This document shows positions 1 to 10,200 of a DNA stretch of 64,000 bases, one piece after another. The translations under genes and the position numbers were made by a program. Numbering within the stretch: the first letter of the stretch is position 1; every line of letters starts with the position of its first letter. Below the pieces are notes generated by a model, which was not told the origin of the DNA, did not search any database, and saw only the letters and a list, made by a program, of their open reading frames with translations. Source of the DNA: Zingiber officinale (Eukaryota > Streptophyta > Magnoliopsida > Zingiberales > Zingiberaceae); NCBI RefSeq assembly GCF_018446385.1, contig NC_055989.1, forward strand, positions 135,125,004 through 135,189,003, written 5' to 3'.

Positions 1-561
1 AGGCTGATCGAGGCCCTGGGTGATCCGGTGCTGCGAGTGCACTCCGCTAGAATTCTTCGCAATTTGTGCGTGTACGCCGGCGAAGACCACTTCCCCCACC
101 TGAAAGGAGTTACCGCCGGTGCCGGCATGGTTCTGGCTGCTATTATGACAGCGGAGGCGAAGCTGCTCGAGGTTTCTCTAGGTCTTGCCACGCAGATATT
201 CAAATTCATGAATGCTGAAGAATTCACGCATCAGCTCCACAAGTCGATCATCAGGGAGGAGGATTTGGCGGAGAGGCTGGTGAATACTTTGCACAGGTAC
301 GATTACCCAAGCACGAAAGTGCCCAGAATAAGGAGATTCGCAGTAGAAGTGAGCACTTGGATGATGCGGCGGGGAGCAAAACACATTAAAATTTTCCGCG
401 ATCTGGGGATGGAAAAGGAGCTGCGAAGTGTGTTAGAAACCACGTCGGAGCTGGAATGCTTCAATGTCTTCTCCGGCAGCGTGGGAATCGGCAGGCACAG
501 TACGGCGCTTGGCTCTGTCGTGGACGCTGCATTGGAGTTGATGGGCTCCAGCTTGCAGTGA
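1..561 (+). CDS. ARM-repeat superfamily protein, C-terminal part
   Basis: The reading frame is open from base 1 and stops at TGA 559-561, so this is the last ~186 residues of a gene whose 5' part lies outside the window. The protein begins RLIEALGDP, continues with HSARILRNLC, KVPRIRRFAVEV and LGMEKELRSVLE, and ends ECFNVFSGSVGIGRHST then ALELMGSSLQ. From memory this C-terminal signature fits an uncharacterised plant family annotated as ARM repeat superfamily proteins; the helical leucine-rich texture agrees. No intron is visible in the piece. An internal ATG at 28 is in frame but is not the true start. An AATAAA-like signal lies about 60 bases after the stop. The molecular function is not known to me. 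Confidence 0.8.
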   Translation, partial: RLIEALGDPVLRVHSARILRNLCVYAGEDHFPHLKGVTAGAGMVLAAIMTAEAKLLEVSLGLATQIFKFMNAEEFTHQLHKSIIREEDLAERLVNTLHRYDYPSTKVPRIRRFAVEVSTWMMRRGAKHIKIFRDLGMEKELRSVLETTSELECFNVFSGSVGIGRHSTALGSVVDAALELMGSSLQ

Positions 562-2459
562 TTTAAATTTATTCTTTGGAGGAGGGGGGGATATTTATTC
601 TTTGATATATAAAAATTGAGATAAATAAACTTGTAAATGTCTACACGGTGACGAATGAATTTGTGAACATCTGCAATATAATTATTGTGAGCGTGTATAT
701 TATTTTAAAATTAAATTTCTGATTTATTTTCTTGAATTGCTACAAAATTATTATCTCATACAGCGGTTAAGAGTCTCTAATGATTATTCAGAGTTCTATT
801 CGACACACTCGAGAAACTAATTTGGCAGATAAAAAAAATGTATGAAAAACGGAGAAGGGAACTCGATGCGTTTCAAACTGTTTGTCGTCGTCGTGGTGGT
901 GGTGCAAGATGCCGAAGGATGTTTGAGAAGTCCGCCTGGCGAGATCGTTGCATACCTTTTAGACGGCAAGTACTTCAAGCCATTAGACATCTCTGAATGA
1001 GATTGACAATTGAGACCACAAAGTGAGCTTTTATGGCGTTGATATAGAACGATCGAGCTGGACGAAGTTTGATGTGTACGTGTATTGCGACAAGTACTGC
1101 TGCTGAATTTATTTGGGTAAATTATCCTAAAATTTTTATATGCAAATTCAATTTTTGTGTCAGAAAAATTTATTTTCACTTACTTTCTGTATATAAATTT
1201 TCATTTCTTTAGCTCTCTAATATAGGCTGATCTATTTAATTGCTAATATATTTTCTATTTTAAATTTAATCAAATTTTATGATTAATTGCCGACCGTCTC
1301 TCGGACGGATGTAAAAGAGAATTATTATCGAATCAAAATTGTATTAAGACAAATTAATTATTAAATTAGATCTTTTTCTTTATTAATCTGTCAATTGGGC
1401 ACCCTAATATCTTTATAAACTGTATACCTACAAATTATTAATTAAAAATTTTATTTCAGTACATGTTAACTTAACATGATATGAGAACCATTATTTTCTT
1501 CCACTCCTTTTCTGTTTTTTTTCCCCGACCGCAGTCCTCTCCCTCAGGCACAACGATAGACTTTTTTTTTCCTTTGCAACTCGCTTCTTTCCTCAACTTA
1601 TTCACTATTGCTGTTGAGATTTCTGGTATAATCGCGCCGCCGTCAAGACCATTTGCGACGTCGATCCTCGAATAAGCTCCTTCCGCTGCTACTTGTGGTC
1701 TCCTGAAGGAACGCCATCCGACTTTTGTGGCGTCGTTCGCATTTGCTTGAGAGCCACATGCTGCCATAGGCAAACTTGCTGTCGAGATCCTCTCAAGGCA
1801 AGCATCTGATCATGCTGGCGCGCTCTCTCCGCCACTAGTTGTCTCTATTTTTGCTTCCTCGGCTGTCTTACTCCTCGTCGGATCTCTCCGCGGTTGATGA
1901 ATCTGAACCTTGGTTCTCATTCTGCTCCCCTCTGAACTTTTTCTCAATTTTAATTTTTCTTCCCCATTTCTCGTGCCAATCTTTTCTTTTATTTCTCCTC
2001 TGTCGCATCGGCAAGACACCTTATTGCAATAGACCTCTCTATTTCAAAAGGAAAAAAAACCTTTTTTTTTCATTCTTTTTTCTCTTTTCCAGCAAGCAAA
2101 CCAAATGCCATTGTTTATTCTTTTTGCTTTTATCTTTGAAGGTTCGCAATCTAAAATCAATTTATTCTATCATCGACTAGATTCATCCCTTTTCAATCTC
2201 ACTTCAAAATCATCCCATTCTAACGCTAACAATGCTCCTTCCCTTTGTTCATTTTTTTATTCTATTTACAATGTCAGATAATCAACGACATTATGGCAAT
2301 GGCAAAATTTAAAGTAATGTCAAATCTATCATATCATTTGGTCATATTGGTAATTAATATTAAGATTTGATTAATCATATATTTAGAGAAAATATAAAAT
2401 TTATCTCACATATTGATATTCAATGTTTTAGTTGATTTAACTCAAATTTTATTAGTGAT
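562..2459. other. 3' UTR then unassigned intergenic DNA
   Basis: The first ~100 bases are the probable 3' UTR of the ARM gene. The rest is mostly AT-rich. A C/T-rich stretch at about 1480-2160 yields overlapping reading frames on both strands (about 100-113 codons), but they have low-complexity Phe/Ser/Leu or Lys/Arg composition and resemble no family. I see no convincing gene here. Confidence 0.6.
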
Positions 2460-2618
2460 TCTGTAACTTTAAGACAATCAACTGTTTCACAAGTTTATTC
2501 TAAAGTCCCCTCATCTGTGTCTACTTATGATAAACCTCTACAATTTTTAATTACTAAATGATATATTAACATTGGAGCAATTAATCATGTTACATCATAT
2601 TATAATATTTGATGGTAA
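2460..2618 (+). pseudogene. Degenerate copia protease remnant (tentative)
   Basis: In one plus-strand frame the text after a stop reads YINIGAINHVTSYYNI. This resembles the copia protease motif (Asp-Ser-Gly-Ala-Thr-Asn-His followed by a Thr-Ser and aromatic residues), with the catalytic Asp-Ser replaced by Asn-Ile. The preceding Ser/Thr-rich residues fit the region before a copia protease. No flanking integrase or LTR is visible, so this is at best a short relic and could be chance similarity. Confidence 0.3.
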
Positions 2619-2629
2619 CCGGATTGATC

Positions 2630-3470
2630 TCGAGGGGTGTCGAAGGCCAGCAGGGTAATATTCTTAATAAGATCGGCAGAACAATGATTTCCTTAAAGCC
2701 AGCAGGACAATGTTCTTAATAAGGCTAGCAGGATAATATGCTTATTAAGGCTGGTAGGGAAATGATCTCCCGGCAGAACAATGATTTCCTTAAAGCCAGC
2801 AGGACAATGTTCTTAATAAGGCTAGCAGGATAATATGCTTATTAAGGCTGGTAGGGAAATGATCTCCTTAAAGGTAGCAAGGCAATGTTCTTATTAGTGT
2901 CAACAGAGCAATATTCTTAATAAGGTCGGTAAGGCAATGATCTCCTTAAAGCTGATAGAGCAATGCTCTTATTAAGGTCAACAGGACAATATACTTAGTA
3001 AGGTCAGCAGGACAATGTTCTTAATTAAAGTCAGCAACAAGGCAATCTTCTTAAAGCCATTAGGGTAATGTTCTTAATAAGGTCGATAGAGCAATGATCT
3101 CCTTAAAGTCAGTAGGACAATATTCTTAATAAGACTAGTAGGGTAATATTCTTAAGAAAAATGATATGCACAAAGAAAAAAACTCAATGAAAACCTCAAT
3201 GATAGACACATAAAGTGATGGGGCCCACAAAAAGTGAAATGGTGGGCCATGACTTTATGTGTCTATCCTTGAGGTTTTTATTGAGTTTTTTTCCTTGTGC
3301 ATATCATTGCTCTATTCTTAATAAGGTCGGCAGGGCAATGGTCTTCTTAAAGCCAGTAGGACAATGTTCTTAATAAGGTTAGCATGGGAATATGCTTATT
3401 AAGGCCGACGAGACAATATGTGTAATAAAGTCAACTAGACAATATGATTAAGTATGCAGACTGTCAATAA
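2630..3470. repeat. Degenerate minisatellite (AGCAGGACAATGTTCTTAAT-type)
   Basis: A tandem array of ~30-40-base units on the theme (gc/gt)AG-CAGGACAATG-TTCTTAATAAGG, alternating with AATGATCTCCTTAAAG. One higher-order unit of 97 bp is repeated almost exactly (from 2674 and again from 2771), which indicates a recent local duplication. The array is split by a foldback element at 3159-3308. No coding frame runs through it. Confidence 0.85.
3159..3308. mobile_element. Foldback MITE inside the minisatellite
   Basis: About 150 bp with long terminal inverted repeats. The left end starts AATGATATGCAC and runs through an ACTCAAT and CCTCAA block to GACACATAAAGT. The right end contains the reverse complement (ACTTTATGTGTC to GTGCATATCATT), with a few mismatches over ~55 bases per arm. 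The centre contains GGGGCCCAC and GTGGGCC. No clear target duplication could be fixed, because the flanks are themselves repeats. Confidence 0.75.
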
Positions 3471-3538
3471 ACACTTGATTATCCACACATGATAAATGAG
3501 GAAAAGTAACAGAGACAGCTCCCTTGAAGGCCTTCCCT

Positions 3539-3551
3539 CACTACAAGAAAA
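3539..3551. repeat. CACTA terminal repeat
   Basis: CACTACAAGAAAA matches the plant En/Spm consensus terminus. The three bases before it (CCT, 3536-3538) would be one copy of the 3-bp target duplication; the partner copy cannot be checked because the other end is absent. Confidence 0.9.
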
Positions 3552-3554
3552 TAG

Positions 3555-4045
3555 ATATTTTGCGACGATATTTATCGTCGCTAAAACAATTTTTTCATCG
3601 TTAAAAAATATTTGAGACGATAATATTTCGTCGCTAAAATCGTCGTAATAAGCTTGTCGTAAACTTATATTAACAACGAAATTAATTATTTCGTCTCTAA
3701 TATTTTAGCGACGTTGCATTATTCGTCGCTAAATAAAATTACTTCGCCGTAAAATATTTAACGACGATTTAAATAGTATCGTTGCTATAATTTAAGTTAA
3801 CGACGAGTTTCTTAATTTCGTCGCTAACATATTACTTGCTTTGCTACGAATTAGTCGATTTATTACGTTTCTAATAAATCGAAGTTCGCCGCAACAGGTG
3901 TGATGGAGTTATTTGCAGACAGGTTAGCGACGAAGTATGCCAAAATCGTCGCTAACCATTAATGGTTAGCAACAATTTTTACAACTTTCGTCGCTAATAT
4001 TAATGGTTAGCGACGGAATTAAACAAATTTCGTCGCTAACCACTA
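3555..4045. repeat. CACTA subterminal repeats (TCGTCGCTAA / TTAGCGACGA)
   Basis: More than fifteen direct and inverted copies of a ~10-mer based on TTAGCGACGA and its complement occur just inside the terminus, for example around 3568, 3630, 3730, 3810, 3930-3960 and 4000-4040. In En/Spm elements such arrays bind the tnpA-type accessory protein. Their density suggests this end could still be recognised. Confidence 0.85.
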
Positions 4046-4278
4046 GTTTTTTTTTTTTTAAAATTCTTATATTTTCTGTTTACAAGTTTATAAACATACA
4101 AACCATCACAACTATAACAACAAATTCACAAATACTTTAACAATTAACTTATACTTCAACACAAATATAACTGCAACATTCACAAACCAAGTTCAAAACA
4201 TATTCACAACCAACAATTCAACCAAGTTGACAACCAAAAATCCAAACTAGTTCAAAACAAGTCCAGAACGTCATGTTT

Positions 4279-7200
4279 CTATCCAAAAGTCCACAACATC
4301 AAAGCCAAAGATATAGGAGGAGGTGGAGCTGAAGATGAATCATGAATAAGAGAATCTAATGCTCCAGGTGTCAATCGGTTAAGTATTTGTTCAAACAAAT
4401 CTTGTCTTGATTTAATTGATGCTAACTCATCTTGGGTGTTTGCTAGTTGAATTTTGGTGTTCGCTAACTCATCTTGGGTCGATTGAAGTCTTTCACGCAA
4501 TACAGTATTAGTTGATCTGGATGAGGATGTGACATCTGAAGAAGTGGACCTAACTGGCTTCGGCCCACTTCCAAGTCCTCTGATGTATCCAGACCGAGTA
4601 CCGAGGACCTAATAGAAAATTTTGAAGATAATAAAACATATGATATGATATGATGATAATAAAACATATGATATGATATGATATACTAAAAAATAAGCGG
4701 GAGCAAAAGTGAATTTAAATGAGACATGAGAACCAGTTGAAGCTCGAGGCAAAGCTTCAGGATTTGTAGGTAATCTGCATTGATAAACATGAATCAAATT
4801 TAACATTGTTCATTATTTCTAATTTCTGTTTTGTAACTTAGCTTTGTTAGATCAAAATAAAGGAACTACAAATTGTCACTGGTGGTAAAAGTTTTATCTT
4901 GAGTTCTCAACAGGTAGAATGAAATGGAGGCACCGAAACTAAGGAGGAAATAATTGCTAGGATACAACAAAGGGAACGAGCTGCAGTTAAGCGCGAACGA
5001 GCTGCAGTTAAGCGCGAACGAGCAATGGCTTATGCATTCTCCCATCAGGTCTGCTGTTGAACAACTTGCTAAGGTGTGATGAAAACTTATCATTAATTTG
5101 ACCGCTTGGAATTGTCTTCCACCTGATGCAGTGGAGGGCAAGCTCAGGGATCAACCAAGGGCCATTTGTGTATGAGCTAGCAAAAGGTAACTGGGATGGA
5201 GTTGGGTGGACAAGTGGATTGCAGCACAGGCATGGGAGACAAGGCCTTCTGCTCAGTCTCAAGTTAAGCCGGCCTTGAAAGCCAACAAGAACGCCAACCC
5301 CTCAACCCAGACAACACCCACTTTATCAAAGCTTGCAAGCACCGATGCAAAGGTTTCAATCAAGAAACCTCCTAAGCAACCGGATGAAGATACTACTCTG
5401 AAGATCATAAATACTTCCTAACTATTTTACTTCCAGTATTTTCCTCTAGCAAAGATATACTACATATCTGTCACTTCAAACGATTAATATCCTAAAAGCA
5501 TAACAATCTATGTTTTAAGTTTTACAGGCCACAGAAAAATCGAGAGATTGTAATGTACACCAACGGAGTTAGTTGGAGAATTCTCAAGTAAAACAAGAAC
5601 AGTAAATGCTTGAAAAAAAGAGTAAAAACTGATGCTGATTAAAGAAAGAGATCTATCGTGCAACATGAAGCTACCACAATACCACATTTGCTCGTAGCTG
5701 AGCATTACTAATCTAAAAACAATCAATATAAGAAAAGCATGAATTCAAAAGAGCTTCAAAAGCTTTCCTGCAAGTCAAAGTGACTTGAGTGAATAAACTG
5801 AGGCTAATCACTATTTTATATGAAATACTTTAAATAGAGCACTACCATCAGTGGGAGCTTAAAAGAAGGGGGTGGGTTTGTTACAAGTATGTTTTGCAAG
5901 AAGTATTGAAAGAAGATGGGCAACATTTCATATAAAAATATCAAGACAACATTGTTAGGACCAAAAGTAGCTAGAGGGGGGGGGGGGGGGGGGGAATAGC
6001 TCGTCGCGTTCGCTCGGTGCGCTTCGTTGCTTGGCGTTGCTTGTTTCTTCAAGAATGCGCAGCGGAAAATACAGAAACAAACACAAAACGCTAACACTAG
6101 GATTTTACTTGGTATCCACCTCACAAGAGGTGACTAATCCAAGGATCCACACCAACGCACACACCCTCCACTATGAATAACACTCCTTTATGGTAACTAC
6201 CAAAGGCGGAGAAGCCCTACAACACTCTCAATACAAGAAGAAGAAAGGAAGATACAAGTTAAGCAAAAGCTTACAAGATGTGCAGTAAAAACCCTAACCC
6301 TAACTTCTTCCTCTTGCAATAGATCCGCCTCTTGACTTGGAAAGCCTCCAAGAACCTTCAAGAACTGGCGATCACGTGCTTGTAGAGAGCTGTGGAGAAG
6401 CTGGTGAGGAGCTGGAATGAATCGGTAAAAGGATGCCGCAGCCATCGCACGCCTGCAGCTTAAATCGACGCCAACGGTCGGAACCCGATCGATTCAAAAG
6501 TTCTGAATCGATCGGGGAGGCTTTGGATCGATCCACGGATCGATCCAGAGCGCCTCTGTGCTCTGGAAACGCGCCTGGATCGATCCACGGATCGATCCAG
6601 CGCTTATCGCGCGAAGCAGCATCGTCCCGATCGATCGGCTGATCGATCAGGACCTCTGGATCGATCCACGGATCGATCCAGAAGCTTTCTGTTCGCTGGG
6701 AAGAATCTGGATCGATCCACTGATCGATCCACAGCCTGGATCGATCCACGGATCGATCCAGAACTTGGTTTTTGCCCAAAACCAAGTCCCAATCCTCCCT
6801 AACCAACATCCGGTCAACCTTGACCTGTTGGTACATCATGCCTCGCATCTGGTCACTCCCTTGACCTGCTAGGACTCCCCACCAAGTGTCCGGTCAATCC
6901 CTTTGACCCACTTGGACTTTTACTCGTCGTGCAAGTATCCGGTCACTCCATTGACCTACTTGGACTTCCACCAGATGTCTGGTCAACCTTGACCCATCTG
7001 GACTTCCTTCCTTGCCAAGTATCCAGTCAATCCTTTGACCTACTTGGACTTCCCAACACCAGATGTCCGATCATCCTTGATCCATCTGGATTTCCTTCCT
7101 TGCCTGGCTTCACTCACCAGGACGTTCACCTAGCTTCACTCACTAGGGTTTTCCATCTGCCTAGCTTCACTCACTAGGACTTTCACCTGGCTTCACTCAC

Positions 7201-10200
7201 CAGGACTTTCACCTAGCTTCACTCACTAGGATTTCCTTCTGCCTAGCTTCACTCACTAGGACTTTCACCTGGCTTCACTCACCAGGACTTTCACCTAGCT
7301 TCACTCACTAGGATTTCCTTCTGCCTAGCTTCACTCACTAGGACTTCCTTCTGCCTAGCTTCACTCACTAGGACTTTCACCTGGCTTCACTCACCAGGAT
7401 TTCCACCTAGCTTCACTCACTAGGACTTCCTAGTCAAGTATCCGGTCAACCTTGACCTACTTGACTCTTCTTCGATCAATATCTTATTGTCAAACATCTA
7501 AACCCAAACCAAGACTCAGCTTGGTTAACCAGGTCAACCTTGACCTGAGGGATTTTGCACCAACAATCTCCCCCTTTTTGATGTTTGACAATACCACAAT
7601 AACACTTACAATCCCACATGTAAGTTAGGCTAATCCTATAGCCTTCTTCTTCATGCCACTAGGTAATGAACACATAAGTTACGCTTTTCATTCTCCCCCT
7701 AAGAGGGCAAACTCCCTCTAGGTAATGAAAACCTAACTTACTTCCTTTCATTCTCCCCCTATTGGCACACATCAACCCCCTACTCCAATTTTGGGCACAC
7801 TTCAACAACTTCATCTGTTGAAGACTCTCCCCCTGAAGAGTTGCTCATCGTGATCACAACTTCACTCATTGTGATCAACACAATAATGAAGGTCCCATAC
7901 CCTTCATTTATCCTTAACTTCTCCCTCAATGTAGACAAATACCCAACCTTGAGCATTTTCTAACCACTTGAGTTCCCCCTTGAGTTCCCACTTGAAATAA
8001 TGAGGATATCCACTCCCCATTTCAAGTTCAACTGCTCATCCATGAGCATTCTCTTAACAGAAGGTTAACCACCTTCCAAGGTTTATGAAAAATAATTTTC
8101 ATGTCTTTAAAGAGTCCCTCCCCCTAAAGACATGGTGGTAACTTCTGTCATTGCACCAACAATGACTTGGAATCCCTAAACCTTTAGGAAACCCAGATTT
8201 AGAAGTTTTGAGGTTCAAATGTTCAAAATTTGAAACAAACCTCAACCTAAACTTCAACTTAGCCTTCCTTAACCAATCCATCCTTGTTTTCACATGAAAA
8301 CACCCTCCTTATGTATACAAATGTATATTTAGGGGTTTGGAAAGGTTACATTGACTAAAATAGGTTCAAAGTGCTGAAATCAGGCTTTCCCAGCCAAAAT
8401 CAGCAACTTGGATCGATTGGAGTTGGGTTCCAATCGATTGAACCTTGCTGAATCGATCCACTGATCGATTCAAACTACCCTGGATCGATCGACTGATCGA
8501 TCCAGCGAGCTACTGCTCGCGAGAACTGCCTTCTGAATCGATCCATGGATCGATTCAGGCACTCCAATCGATCCATGGATCGATCGGAGCTCTGATAGTT
8601 GCTGAAATTCCATTTCAGTCAACTTCAGAAACCCCTAGAAAATTCTACAAAAATCCAAAAATTATGAAATTTCGTGTAGACATTAGTTAGGGCATATACT
8701 ATCAAGGAAAAATAGTTTTCTATGAAAATACATCATATTTTCAAAGATTGACACAAACTTGAAAACTTCCAGAAACTTTAGTGTTTTCTTCAAGTTTGTG
8801 TCTAACTATTCAATGGTGATTACTATCAAAAGATAGCCTTCACCAAGGTTTTTCCAAAATCATTTTGAAAACATTTTCAAAACCAATATCCCACCATATT
8901 CCTTGGGCTTAATGCACATGACTTGTACATTAGCTTTCCCAATGATGGGAAAACATATAACTATGTGTTTTGATGAACCTAAAACTCAAAAGAATGCACT
9001 AAATCAACATCTTGAGTTTTGTTCATCATCCTAACATCTCACTTGTATCTAATGTGCACTAAAACACATACAAGTCATCTTATAGGTCTTGTGAGATGTA
9101 GATTTTGGTTTTGCCCTAATCTAGGGATCATGCATATCTATCTAGGCATTTTAGATATATATTAGACATCCACCAAGGATGTCACTTGTTAATAAGTGTT
9201 GTTAAATGCCATTTGTTCTTAATTACAAGGAATTAAACTTAATGCATGATAATGTTATGGCATACATCAAAATAAAATAACTTTCAAAAGAAAGATATCC
9301 TATAGCTACATGATGTATGAATGTCATGACATGGTATTTTTGTCTTTTTCATAATAAGTCATGAATGCAAAAATAGACATGATGTCATGGCATATGATGG
9401 GCAAACAATCATGGCAAGATTTAGCATAAATAAAATATACCTAGATTAACTATCTAAGTATCCTTAAACCATTAGCTAAACTTACAACTTAAACCTAGAT
9501 TGCCCTAAAGTGCTTCAAGAAAATGCCAAAACCTAAATTGGCATTTCTAATTCCCTTGATTAATTTATGCCAATTGAAATTAAGCATATTCCTCAATTGT
9601 TGGCATATTTCATTTTTCCACAAGAGTAGCACTTTAAAGTTAAGGCCCGGATTGCCTTAAATTTCCTAAGAACATACCAAAATCCCAACTTGGTAGCTCT
9701 TATGAATTTCCCAATATGTGCCTTTTAAGATTAAAATCAAATTTTCACCACTAGGCACATTTTACTCTTTCAAGGAGTAAATAATAGTTCCATTTCATTT
9801 TCAAAGGTTAACAAAAACCTTGAAAATGCTCCTTGAGTGTCAATTTCCTCAAAGTTGGGTTAACTACCCTTCTAATTGGAGTTGACACTCTCTAACCCAT
9901 TTATGGGGTAGAGAAGATGCTCCTAGGAACCCAAACCCTATTGGTGCTCCTTGCATGCTCTAGGTACTCACTAGGGATAACTTCCCTAGATACCTTCCTA
10001 GTGACCTTGTTGGGCTTCTTAGAAGCCTTGGTCACATTTTCTAGGTCAACCCTAGGGATAGCCTCCCTTGTGACCTTGTTAGTGACTTTCTTAGACTTCT
10101 TAGAAGTCTTAGTCACTTTGGTTGCAAAAATACTCTTAGGGATGACTTCCCTAGTATTCTTGACTTGACCACCAAACCTAGGGTTTGTTCCATAACTATA

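Larger units (their letters stand above)
5953..7565 (-). repeat. 3' LTR (1613 bp)
   Basis: Plus-strand coordinates run TGTTAGGACC to TTTGCACCAACA. The LTR holds three zones of tandem dyads: GGATCGATCC pairs (about 6480-6762), GGTCAA...TTGACC units (about 6810-7085) and a CCTAG/CCTGG...CTAGG/CCAGG hairpin minisatellite (about 7095-7436). Compared with the 5' LTR it has a longer G run near 5976-5994 and lacks one copy of a 10-bp GGCGTTGCTT repeat. Confidence 0.95.

Noticed and set aside
817..2180. Several 70-120-codon frames between the ARM gene and the minisatellite
   Set aside because: Low-complexity Ser/Phe or Lys/Arg composition, mutually overlapping on both strands, and no family resemblance.
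6372..6872. Overlapping frames on both strands with Trp-Ile-Asp-Pro and Asp-Arg-Ser-Val repeats (also 12031-12531)
   Set aside because: They are created by the self-complementary GGATCGATCC array in the LTR, appear on both strands at once, and have no start context or homology.
7095..7436. Regular short repeats resembling a CRISPR array
   Set aside because: Eukaryotic LTR minisatellite. Units are contiguous with no unique spacers and no cas genes.
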